From: Volvox africanus
Lineage: Eukaryota; Chlorophyta; Chlorophyceae; Chlamydomonadales; Volvocaceae
Direction of reading: 5' to 3'
DNA length: 64,000 nucleotides
Assembly (NCBI GenBank): GCA_030268105.1
Contig: BSDZ01000016.1
Coordinates: forward strand, 2,611,501-2,675,500
This document shows, piece by piece, positions 10,896 to 23,300 of the stretch (the stretch's first letter is position 1; each line of letters opens with the position of its first letter). The notes under the pieces are model-generated. The model saw only the letters and a program-made list of their open reading frames with translations, made no database searches and was not told where the DNA came from. The position numbers and the translations under genes are program-made.

Positions 10896-13686
10896 ATGTC
10901 GCGCCTAGCACGTTACCTTCGCGAACATAGTGCCGTCAGAACTAACTTCTGGCTGAATTTCTTAATACATGGAAGCAGAATATGCAATATTGTTATTTTA
11001 TTGATTGGATTTTCAATGATTACATACGCGGGTAAGTCGAAAGCTTTGCCCCTCGAAAGCTCTAAACCCTAATGCGTTGTATTCTTTGCTTCGTATCAAA
11101 TAAGCCCATAAAAATCAATTTCAACGACAACCATGTGGCCTTGTTAACAATTACTTCCAATCGAAACCAAGGTTGCGAGCGCCGCTTCTAAAGAACACAC
11201 ATCGCCCTTTCCATCCCAGCCGGGCCCCAGGGCACACACATGTTTTTTAGCAGATTATATTTTTCCCGTCATGCCGTGCAGGGGCGTTGTATGTCGCCCA
11301 ACCCGGCGGTGATGGCACGTCTATGACCCCGGCATGGCCGCGCGGCCCGCCCCCAGCCTCAACAATCATCTTTGCGGCTATGGGCGGTACGGCCGCGTTG
11401 TCTGCCGCGGCTGCCCTGGGCGCAACTTCCCGCCACAGCTTGGCATTGCTTAGCATCCACTTGGGCCTTCTGGCGCTGCTGATGGTAAGTTCCTCTTTGC
11501 CCAGGTCATCAAGGGCACCGGGACCTGGTGCTCCTCGCGAACACTTGGCTGCGTGACTGTATCAGCGCTGATTGGGAGAGGAGGATTCCTTATCCGTTGC
11601 GCCATCCACCACCGCCACCGCTACCAGCAGCAGCAGCAGCAGTAGCAGCTGCTACCAAATATTATCGGTTCATCCAATCTACGACGTCCGAGAATATGCA
11701 GCGTAACTGCCAATATGCCAGGGGAGATGATGGGGGCTTTTAAAATATACAGCATACCCTGTCAGTTTCTTTTACGATTTTTCGGCGGTTTGGTTTTTCA
11801 ACGTCCCTGTCGTCCACGAAATATGGCATATTCCGAATGTGCAGGCAGCCCAGGTATGCTTGGCGGCGGCGGTGGCGACGTACGACAACGCCGACGGTGA
11901 GTCAGGGACGGTGGTACCCGACATGCAGGGGCACTTCCGCTATGCTGGCGGCGGTGGCTTCGGCGACGCCAGCAATTCCGTACGACGGGAGCTATGCGCC
12001 GCACTCTTGGCGTACAAGGTCGTGGATGCCGTGACGCTTGGCGTCGAGGTGGGCTGTGCGCCGCTGTGCAAAACCATAACCCTGTCGTACATATGGGCGG
12101 TACATATGGGCGGTACATATGGGCGGCCGCTGTGACCTAGTTTGTCTAGATTAGGTACAGCTTATTGCTATTAGCCCAATTTTGAGGATTGCTGCTGTAC
12201 GGGTGGTTTCGGAGCAAGACTTGGCTTCACCGCTTACAACACGTCGAAGGCGTCTTACAAACGATTTTTATGCGATGGCGAAATAAATGTTCACTGGAAA
12301 CGAAGTCACCACCACAAAGCAGCACCCGCAGATGCTATAAATACGACGTGTGTGTATGTGTAGCGTCTGTGATTTGTAATCTGTGATCTGTAGGGATGAG
12401 GGTGTGGAGTGTGGGGCATGCGCATTAATGACCAGTCCGCGGGCACCAGTCGTGCATCACACCCATTCCTCGTCACTTCTCACTTTTACTCCGCGAAGTG
12501 ATGGATGGACTCGTCTTCTCTTCGCCACCAAATCGAAGCCCAAAGCGGTGCGTTCCCTTCCTCCATCGCTGCGCTCCACTGCAGACGGTGACTCTGTTGG
12601 TGGGCTGTTTGCTTCATTCGGCCTACATGCGGGCAGGTGGGTGATGGGGTGTAGCGCCGAGGTGTGGGCATTGGACGAGTAACGGATCTGTGCTCTTTCG
12701 GCATCTAGTCGGGATGCGATAAGGACTTCTTCAGCAGGATGGCTTGGGGAATGGGGGACACGAGCGATGATTGAAGTTGGGGTTTCCGATGCCCTGGAGG
12801 GAAGTGTTACGTGGCATTGGCTGCTTTAGAGGAGGTTGTTGACAGCGGTTTGGCAGCAGAGCAACTGTTACGGGCGATGCGGCCGTCCACATGCTCGCTT
12901 CCCCGCCAGGGACTGGCGATGTGTGCATACGTACAGCAGCTTTATAAGTCCGTCTGTCCGTCTTAATGCATTCCTCAGATGCTCAGGCTGAGGACCTGGC
13001 GGAGGGGCTGCTGCCGGATTCCGCATCCCCGCTGTTGACGACCAGGTGCGTCGGAAAGGTCGTTAGGTTAGGGCTTTACCGGGGTTAGTTAAGGTAGTTA
13101 TTAGGGTTGGGACGGGTAGTTGACTAAACGCTTTGGAGATGACGTTTGTCGTCGTCTGAAAGTAGGAACATATAGGAATATGCATGGAAGCGCCTTGGGG
13201 ATCGACAATCTTTTAAGGCCTTTTGGTTGTCTGGACACGTTGCCTGCCTGCCTGCCTCTGGGACGCCTAACCTCCTCTGCACTACATATGCCGTACATGG
13301 AGTTCTGATGATGATGTTGATGTTGATGATGATGGCGATGATGATGGCGATGATGATGATGATGATGATTAAAATCCTTAATTTGCGGAGAGGAAATTTT
13401 TAATATCCTGAATAATCTTGCCGCCTCCTTTTCGCTAAACAGGCGCTTGGAAGCCCAGGAACAGGCACAACATCAACATCAACATCATCATAGCCGGAGG
13501 ACGCCTTTGCCTCCCCGCGTGGTACGGGAGGACTCTTGGAGCCGCCGCATGCGTGAGCAGTACGGCGTGGACACATCAATGTTGTCGTACAATCCGGAGC
13601 AGGTTGGTGGGCGGACGGGTACGTCACCCAGGGGCCCAGGAGCCCCTGCGGACGCGGCCCCGCGCAGCCGTTGTGTCATCAGCTGA
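10896..13686 (+). CDS. TOM2A: TOM2A-like tetraspanin with C-terminal CaaX box
   Basis: Five exons join in perfect phase: 10896-11031, 11282-11484, 11845-12048, 12987-13045 and 13443-13686, with GT-AG introns (GTAAGT donors at introns 1 and 2). The product is 281 residues. Exon 1 begins MSRLARYL and ends in a first membrane segment (ICNIVILLIGFSMITYAG). Exon 2 carries two more (STIIFAAMGGTAALSAAAAL and LALLSIHLGLLALLM), the last running into exon 3. The tail holds DSWSRRMREQYGVDTS then LSYNPEQ, which matches the conserved WS.RMREKYGLDTS..YNP tail of plant TOM2A, and it ends in CVIS, a CaaX prenylation motif. Arabidopsis TOM2A is known as a 280-residue four-pass protein with a farnesylation signal. 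The fourth membrane segment (ELCAALLAYKVVDAVTLGVEV) is weak and charged. A His-rich run (QHQHQHHHS) precedes the tail. Intron 3 is 938 bp and could hide a small exon. The role in algae is unknown to me; membrane scaffolding is the family inference. Confidence 0.8.
13306..13370. repeat. (GAT)n microsatellite in tetraspanin intron 4
   Basis: Imperfect GATGATGAT and GATGTTGAT units within the intron between 13046 and 13442. Confidence 0.9.
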
Positions 13687-16600
13687 TGGGTCAGTTGGTT
13701 TGTCCGAATGGGACTGCTCGAGAGAGGTCCATGCTGAGTTGACTTCGGTGGTGGCGGTGGTGGATGATGACATGCAGGTGGATTTGAGCAAAAGGCTCCG
13801 CGACTGTGAAAACTTCACAAACTGCCTAACTGCCCCAACCCAATTGATGAGAGCTCTTCCAGTGACGTTTTCAGTTTTTGGAGTTGTTTGAAAATACGTG
13901 GAAAGTTGTACCGAAGATGTCTGGTGCGGGCTGCTTATAGTGCTGTGTGTCGAAGACCTTACCCGCATCTGATTGATGTTGTACGATTTGTACGATATAT
14001 ATTAGGCCGCACTGTGTACTGTAGAAGCATTTGCGCTGACTTTGAAGGTTTGGCAAAGGAGCTCCGCTTTCCCAAGTTGGCAACGATGCAAAAGCGGATG
14101 CAAGATCTTGCAAGACGGACCGGACACGGCCTGAGGCAGACATTCAAAGTTAAGGCGCTCTACATGATAGATGCACAAAAACACATCCGGATTTTACGTG
14201 TAGTCCTCCCGCGCGCAAGCTACACACGATTAGGTACAAGGGATGTCGACACATGCACGAAGAACGAATCCTCCAGCCCTCCATCTCGCGGTGCGTTTCG
14301 CGCGAATTTAAGAACACGGTAGGAGCCTGTTTTGCGTGTCCAAACGCACGCGTGGGACCGCCAGCAGCCTTGCTTCTGCCGCAAATATGAACAGATTGCG
14401 CAGATGGAGTATTGAGACCTACCGTTTAGGCTATACCAGGGGTCAGCTGACCCATGTGCCAGACAGCTGCCAGAAGGAAACCGCACATTTTCGCAAATTG
14501 CCTTCGACCAAGCAATGACACAAAACAACACGTGGCACACATAAGGAATATTTGGGATATTTGCTAGAGCGCCACCAGTACGCACAGTATTAATAAACAC
14601 CCAGGACAGGATAGAGGCGTAGAAGACCGCGGTGTGTCAGCTGTAGTGAAATGCCGAGAACAATGAAGTTACCTTAGCTTATTCTTAAGGCGTGTAGGAC
14701 CCTGCTTAATTTGCCGCGAAAAGGTTTCCATCAGGTACACTAGAAGGCTGAGCTGAGCCGCCCCGGTATACGCTCTGCATGACATTGCGAAGCAGACGTC
14801 AGAATACGTATTTGTTATATGCCGCCTCGCCAAAGGACACGAACAACCAACCACACACAAGGCCAAGAAAAGTAAACAGGCGCTATTATGGCTAGAGTAT
14901 TAAGCTGAAAGCCTGATGGTCTCCAAGAGTTTCGGCGAGAAACTGAAAGGAGGCGAACCACGGGGCAGTCGATCTCAATCCATCGAAAAGTGAAATATCC
15001 ACAATCGCATCCGTGGTCCGTTACTGCTCCCGCAACGGACTTGAGACCACTACCTCCGTCCAACTCAACATGCCGTTTCGAAAAGGACAGGGTACATATC
15101 GCATTACGCACACATTCCTGCTTAGCTCGGGCCCGTAAACCCCACCTACAATCCATACAACCGAAACACCAGGAGCGCAAAATGGCAAAACATTCCAACA
15201 ACTTGCGTCTGGTTGGATAGCATCTCCCCACTGGTAGTTAAGCCGTACTACTTGTGCATGTCGCCAACAGGATGAAGGGTGACCCAGATGCTGGGTGCCT
15301 ACTTTGGAAGCAACCGAAGCGACGAAAAACTATTTGCGATCTGACAGCTGCAGGGAGGCTCCTCACACCAGGCATCCCCTGCAGGTAGCTTGGTATAAGC
15401 GATCTCACGCCGTGTGCCGTGTGCAGAGCATTACCTCCTGCTGCCCATGTACCACAACCGCAACATGCACCTCCTCCTTGAGCGCCAACCCAGGTACTGC
15501 CACGCGGCACCTCGGCGCCGGCGCTGTGCCCTGTCCTCCACTTGCCGTTCAACCCCAGATGCGCCTCCTGGGAGGAGATGCCGCCGCAGCAGTGATCTAA
15601 GCACCCAATGGAGTTCTCACGCCTTCAAACGCACTCCCCGGAACGCCGCAAACGTCGCAAACGTCGTCCCGAGCACCACGGGGGACACGCATGTACGGTC
15701 AAAACACACACGCGTCGCAATGTCACGCGTGCACCTTGTGACATATGGAAGACCGGCCTCAGCGTCGCAGCAGCTGTGAAAGCCATCCCGGGCAGATGCA
15801 TTGGCGTCAAGGTTGTGAGTTCACGAAATCGAATCTCATAAATAAACGTCAAGAAAGTGCTTATGACTCAACGCTTTGTGAACGAGATCCAGGATCCAGG
15901 ATCCAGATAAACGTTGCTGCCAAGAGCAGATTCGGCGTCAGTGCTCGACTGCACGTCAGTGTACGACTCGATAACCCGCTGGATAAGCACCTTGCTGTTC
16001 CCTGGGCCGCAGGAGTAGTACGTCCGGCATTATTCGTGCCGGGACTCAGCTAACCGCTCTTCTCCCTCTCTCCGTACATCCGTACGCCTCCCTCATTCAG
16101 GACCTTCCAAAACAAGACAAACAGCCACTTCATCTATCCCGTATATGTGAGTATTATTAATGCATCAAAACACATCCATGTACGCCTCTTAGCGGTATAG
16201 CCACATCCTTTCTTTCCACAAGAAAATTTTATACTCCAGAAAATAAAATCCGGACACAAGGACGGAAGTCAATGCCAAACTGCCACGGTTCAGTGGTGCC
16301 GTCTACAACCGCCAACCATCAACCGTCAGCCTCTAACGGTTACCATCCGGTGCCGTCCCAAAGAACAATCAACCTGCTTCATTCGCCTTCATTTCCGAAA
16401 TAACGGCAACGAGTTTAACAATCAGCGGCAATTAAGTTGGACCTGATGCTGACCCGGTCGACGATGGCAGCCGCCGCCGTCATGTGCAGAACGTATGTCC
16501 GTATATATGGTGGTACGTACGCCAGTTCGATACGAGAAACACGACTCCGAAAGGGCCCCTGCTGTCGATTGGGCGCGTTCTTAAGTGGACGATGTATGCT

Positions 16601-17321
16601 AGTACGAAGCCACATATTCATTGACGTCAGCGGGTAATTAAGTTGGATCCATCAGCTGCCGTCAAACGACTGAACCATATCGTATCATCAAAAGCACTTA
16701 CTGCGTACTGCTGACGTAACTGCTGCAACAATATACCGGCACGTCTCCTTGATTTTCGGAAAAGCACAAAAGCACGCGGGCGCCCAGCAACACATCTTAA
16801 CTCACAATCCTCTAAAAGCCAAATCCATGGGGCCGGGAAGGAGCCAAATGGGCAGAAGGGTCCCACTTAAAAATAGCCGACCACTAACCAACTGCAATTT
16901 GTCGTACACGTATATAAAATCACACCGCGCGCCCTAACTAAATAAACATCTTATGTACGACAGGCACAATCGAATGTATACACAGCATATATATATAAAT
17001 AACACTCAGTAGTCAGCAGCGTTGATGATATATACGCGAAATATAGATATAAGAACGAGGAGCTATGGTCTACTTTTCGCCACTCTTTCTTGAGCTGTTT
17101 GGCTAAGGGAGGGAGATCATGACACTTGCACATCTTGCTCAGACTGTACTCATAGGTCATGTAGCACCAGCGGTAGCACCAACTCAAATCTTTTCCATGC
17201 AATCAGGACTGATCACAGCCGGGACTCTTCCTTTCTTGGCTTTATCACATATACACACCCCAACATATCAACGCCGGCTGACTGCCGACCGCTGTGCGCC
17301 CCCGCGGACCCCCGGAGGAGG
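13687..17321. other. Intergenic, no supported gene
   Basis: The sequence contains the 3' UTR of the tetraspanin gene and, at the right end, the 3' UTR of gene A on the other strand. Several frames of 100-140 codons are open between 13.9 and 15.9 kb, but none has a recognisable domain or a convincing splice chain. One short exon-like stretch near 15427-15493 is discussed under rejected items. Confidence 0.45.
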
Positions 17322-20300
17322 TCACCGCCGGTTTCCGCCGCTGCTGGCAGAACCTACACGGCCGGCAGTTGCTGATCTCTGCGAGGAGCGTGCAGTGACG
17401 ATCCCGGGGGTGCTTGCCATCGAATATCGCTGCTCAATGTGTACGATCGCCCGAGAGACGGAGGTCACCACACTATTCCATGAGGTCGACAGGATGCGGT
17501 GCACCTGCCGTGCCCGGTCTGCGCTACCCCTCACAAATAGTGTAAGTACGCCAAGGATGAAGCAGGCATTAATTGTGAGGATGACGGCGCCCACAGCGGT
17601 CTGCAGCAACGCAAAGCATGAACACGACTGACAAGAGTTGCTATCAGCCTCCCAGAAGCCAGAAAAAGGGTGGGGTCCCCAATATCTGTATCGTCTGTTG
17701 TTGTAGATGGCACTTTACACATTGAGGCTTACAGGCGTCTGTTCACAAAGTGGACAGAGTGCAGGGTGCATGAACTGCATTAGTTAGGAGTGCTAATCTT
17801 CGATCCCCAATCCCAACGATTCGAGGGCGTGGCGTGGTGTGCCACATAGACGCGGCATGGAGTGGCGCGTCATGTGCGTGGCGTAGTATGCAAATGTCAC
17901 CTTGACCTTGCCAAACCAGTTTGTGCCCACATAAGGCTATAAGTATTACTTTTCAGATGGGCACATAAATATGTTTGGTCGTTACACACACACGCACACA
18001 CACACACACACACACACGGACATGGACAATCCTACAAGGCAGGGCCCCCTGAGGCGCCAAGCCCAAAAATAAAGGGGAGGACTGTTCAACTGGTGCCTTG
18101 TGAATGACGTACATCTCGATATGTGAGGGGACAGAAACTTGCAACCACATCAGCCTCCCCCTAACCATCCTCTGTTATGCCTTTTAATTCTTGCATTGTT
18201 CAGCTTCTTGGTGAGAAGTCATTCTATCACTACCAGGTTACTACTGGGGTGGCTACTGGCCTCTTAATGGCCGTTAGGGCTCCAGGCTCGAGGATTGAGG
18301 ATTGGACAGGTCAAGGATGTGGGGCTTGTCGCATACATCCAAACCTATGACAATTTAACACCAATACGTATTAGTGGGCCGCAGGTGAGGAAGGCCGCAG
18401 GTGGGGAATGCAACCCTGTAATGATTACATGGGAGTTCTATCTAAGCAACTGTATGTGTTATCGTAATTGTGGCTGTTTATGGAGTCAAACATTCCTCAT
18501 AAAGCTCACCGAGGCTGTCGCGGACAGCTGGTCTTCACCATCTGCGATGAAATACAGTCCGAGTGTGAGCGTCAGGCTGAGAACGCACATCGACAAGAAC
18601 TCCAGGATAAGAAGCTCATGGAAGCGCTCCGGAGAGCTGGAGGTGTTGATGGCGGCGATGACGATGAGCACTGACAGAAGCATTAGCGCCTGCTGCTGGA
18701 CCTGTGGAGGCCAATCGTGTTGTATCTCTGTTATATCCACCTTAATAAGCAAAGGCGCGATCGGAAGATGACCATACATACAGGGTCCATCCCGGGTATA
18801 CATATACTACCCGTAGAAGCAGATGCCACACAGCCTGCAGGTAAAGCCGCACCCGCCGCACAGGATACCCCCTCCGCGATGCAAGGGCTGCACTTTAACA
18901 GGCCCGCTGGACATTCATATGCCCGTGATTGTCTTGTTGAAGCTGCTAGACTGGGTTCGTAGAATTCCATAAGCTTAGGCGCGCATGCTGCCCAACCCAA
19001 GCTACTGGCTGGGCAGCATGTGCGCCTAAGCTTATGGAGTTCGACTGAGGACGCGATAGGGGCCTGCTAGGGCCATGAGGGGGAGGGATTGATATCTAGG
19101 CGCCTGCTGCCCAACCGGGCGCGTCACAAAAACAGCTTCACTTCGTTCTCACCGGCAGTCCGCGCCCAAAGACCTCCACCGCGACGAGTGCGAGCACCTG
19201 GAGCTGCCGCATACTGGCCCACCAGAAGAACTCAGGCCTGAGGTTGTTGCCACAATTACGTGCAAAATATACTGAGAAAGACACTCAGGAGAACCGGAGG
19301 AGGAGGAGGGCTGAGACCGACTGGTGGGGGAGACGCATTTCAAGAACGAAGCACATGTTGCTGTGTATTGGTTAGTGCAATGTGCAAGTTGTTTCTGCGC
19401 AATCCGTCTTCCGACAAGGACCTGAAAGTCATTTGGTTCAGGACAAAGGGGACAACGATTTCTAGTCTAAGGCCCATGTACAGGTCTGATGCCTGCTGCC
19501 CTGTCAAAGTACGGCACATGCACGAAGACGGCCATATGACATTAGCGTGGTCAAGATCATACTCATCTTCTTTGTCGTCCCACGAACGGTGAGCTATTAA
19601 ACCTACTTGTATTGCTGGTACAGGAAGCCGTACTGGATCCGCATGCGCGTATCGTTTGGCTTCCTTCGGCACCTCGTTGTCAGGATCAAGTAGGTGATGG
19701 GCGGGCAGAAACAGAAGAGGAGTACGGTGGCGATGCCGATGGGCACATACACACGCTTGTGGACCCCCGCGTAGCACTCCTGCTGCATGTTCCTCACCCA
19801 GTAGCCATGTGACCAGGTTGCCTAAAAGGGCACCGACAAAAAAGCCTTATGTTTGCCTGAGTGGCCTGATGTAGGCATATTTATATGTGCACCATCCGCG
19901 TGCGAGCTGCCCAGGTCATGAAGGGAGGTGCGTGTTGCGATCGCAAACGTGAAGTTATGTGGAGACAACTACGATCTATTTCCGGGTTCACCCCGAACTA
20001 TTTATTATGATCATGTTTTAACGCAGTCATCGAGTTCGAGTAATGTTTGCTGATTCTTTATTATTATTTATTTTTATTTATTTTTATTATTTTTTAAGCA
20101 AGGTGATGAGAGAACCCACGGTGTCAAGCAGTCGAAACGTTTTTTTCCGACACGACGGCGATCAACACCCACACCCAGCCATAGCCGCACTTGCTGGTTC
20201 TCCTTGAACACTCCAGTGCCGGGGTCCAGTTTGTAGCAGGAGAAGATGCTAAGTGAAATTTGGCACAGCGACGGGTACAAGATGAAGCTTGCCACGATAA

Positions 20301-23300
20301 GTACCACCCCCAGCTGCTGAAGCATGGATACCGATTGGTCCGCGAACAGCAGCAGATGCAGCGGATTGGCGTACCGTTGCACCGCACGGACAATAAAGGA
20401 ACACGCGTTCTCATGCTCTTGGTCACGATCCTTGTTCTCTTCGGCTTGTGCCAGAATGTCGCTATCGAAACCATCCTCCGGCCCAAAGGTGGTCAGGGAG
20501 AAGGGTGTGGGTTTCCAATGCTCTTCCCTGCTCATAGGCTTGTTGCCGGCGGCTGCAGGGGGGGGGATGGGGTAGCCTGCTGCGCAGTCAGGTTCGTGAG
20601 GAAGCGATGCGGAGTGCGGGAGACACGGAGCCCCCATCACACCATTGTGTTGGATTCCATTTCCCCCGGAAGGGGGGCTTCCGGGACCTGAAGGGACGGC
20701 TGTCTGTCTATCAAGAAGAGCATGGTTGTTTCCTGACCGTAAAGATGAATTGAAGGTACGACGCGTTGCCAAGGGGGACACTGGTGCTGTATTCGCTGGT
20801 GGTGGCGACGCTGCAGTTGCGACTGTAGCGTCCACCCCAGGCGGGGCTAGTGCTATTGCTACTTCTGACTCCGCTTGCACTCCGCACAAAAGTGGAGGAC
20901 CGGACGAAGGCGAAGTGGAGCTCGTCGTCGCGGAGGCAGGGTCTGGCCGGCAGGATGTCCCGGGCTCGGTAGAATGGCCCTGGGAGAGAATGTTTTGTTG
21001 CCGTTCAGCAATGACCCGTGGGTCACTTTGCTTGTATTCCCTCGCGACTGTTGATGGGCTCGAGTTGACCGAAGGAAGCATGGGCTCGGCGGTGGACGGC
21101 ACCAATCTACGGATTCCGTGAGTAGTAGTAGCAGCGGTAGCAGCAGGGTGCCCTTTGCCAGCCGTCTTATTGGCTTTGCTCGGCAGGTCGGAATCTCGCG
21201 TGATTTGAAAAGGCCCTTCCTTGGACCCAGATTTTGAGAGTTGCTGAGAGGGCTCCATACTGATTGGAATCTCGTGTGTCAATCGAGGACTCCCTCTGAA
21301 ACGTGACGCATTGATACGGCGGAATTTGCTCTGGTTGGCCATTACATACCTGCGGAAGTACGGATGTAAGTACGCTTGTAACTGTTTTGAATGCGGCATA
21401 ACTGAACACATAGTAAACTGGACGAAACTAAAGTCACAGGGCAGGCAAGCAACGAAGAAGTTGAGGTAAATAAAGGAGGGGGATCATGAAGTTCGGAGAG
21501 CCACGTTGTCAAGCAGAATGGGGTTGGTCCCACACGCAGTCCCAAAGCGCACATATTCACCTGAACCCCCAAATAACGAAGGAGACAACGACCGCTGTAC
21601 ACGGAGCTGCAAAGCCGAATGCAATTTGTGTCGCAGCCTGACTAGCACTTGCTAAGTCATTGAACAGGCAGCTGGGGGAGTACGCAATGAAATTCTCCGA
21701 ACCAGTGAAGGAGCTGAGTACGCTCTGATATTTGGTAATAATGGGCGGGTAGTCGATGCCCAGCTTGGTAATAATAATGAAGTACTGGACGTGGGTGATG
21801 AGCGTCTGCATGAGAATCAAAATCAGCAGCGTGGAAGCGCAGCAGCAGGATCATGTTCATATACAATCATGCTTGTCAGGGAGCAAATGCCAGGAGTACG
21901 CGTATATGTGCGTAAGGGTGGATGAGCGTGCAGCGCAAGCGGGCGAGAGTATCAAACAAGAAGGCTACGAAGCTTCCAAGGATAATAAGACCCCATATCG
22001 TAATAGCATGCTGTGGACATGCTGTACCTTGTAAATGAAATTCCCGTACCGCGACAAAAACATCGCCCCATCTTGGGGCATACACGGCTACTTCTACTAA
22101 GGGGGGGGGGTCCTATAAATTTGATGATTAACAGGTCCATGAGGTAGGTGCGGCATGATCCATGATGTGCAAACCTATCAGGCCTCGACATAGTGAACAG
22201 CCCAAAAGCAGAGGCCAAGATCGCCACCGCCAAGGAATACGAACATACATGCAGACGCATACTACGTACTCGCCTTCAATAAGTCCAGGGAACTGAACTC
22301 TTCCGCCTCCATAGTCTCAGAGCGTGTCAATGACATGTTGCTGAAAGTGGTGAACAGTATGAGGGCGACGGTGCCCCAGAATGCGAGTAAGCCGACCACA
22401 ATCGTGCGAGCCAAGGATGGGCACTTCATGCAACTGAAGTCCACGGAAAGGGAGTATCCCGGCAGGCATGCAGCGCAAAGGTGGCCGGTGTACCCCGTAG
22501 CACATTGAAGTTGCAGATAAGACCGGTTCCCTGACGATCCTTGGGGCCTTGTGCTAGATGTAGAGGGGTCGTCCTTGAACAATACACAGGGTAGTTCTTC
22601 TTCCATAGTCAGACGTGGGATCTTGTATTGCTGCTGCAGAACGTTGTCTCGGTTTGGAGGGAAGGTCTCATATGACCAGAGCTGGCAAACGGTCAGGAGG
22701 AGCGACCGGTTATCCTTTCGCAGTGCAATCACGCTTAGGTTATCCACAGCGATGATGGTGGAGTTGAAAGTGACAGTTGGCAAGGGGCCCAAGCCATTTG
22801 ATGACAGATTGAACCGCAACAAAGCCTTATCCCAGAAGCCGTCCAGCGCATCCCCGAACGACTCCACCTTGCCACATGCTGCGGGTTGAGGGCACCGGTG
22901 CATCCGGGGGGAATTGGGGGCACTGTGCCAGTAGCCAGGGGCGGGCAGCAACAAGGCGCCGCCGGGACAGATCGCGTTGGTGGGACATGCCTGGCAGCAG
23001 GATGGGCAAGAGGACTCCTCGTCACCATCGGCTGCACCGATGGTCAAGTCGACGTACATGGAATTCATCAAGTTGGTCAGGTTGTTACCATGTGATGGCA
23101 GCTTGGATAGCGGCGGCCGCCTGTCCGTCCACAAGCCCACTCGGTCCCGGCGGCAGGCGCTGCAGCTGTAACCGTTGCCGTCACCTTTCACGAGCTCGCT
23201 CCCCACTTCACAAGGGAGGAGCTCCACGCCTATTTTGAGAGGTGAGATCTGCACGCCGTCGGTGGGGAGGAGGGGGGCCCGGTGAAGCAAATATATACAA

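Noticed and set aside
15427..15493. Exon-like stretch coding HYLLLPMYHNRNMHLLLERQ between an AG acceptor and a GTACTG donor, plus strand
   Set aside because: It looks protein-like, but I could not find neighbouring exons with matching phase and a sensible intron length, and I recognise no family.
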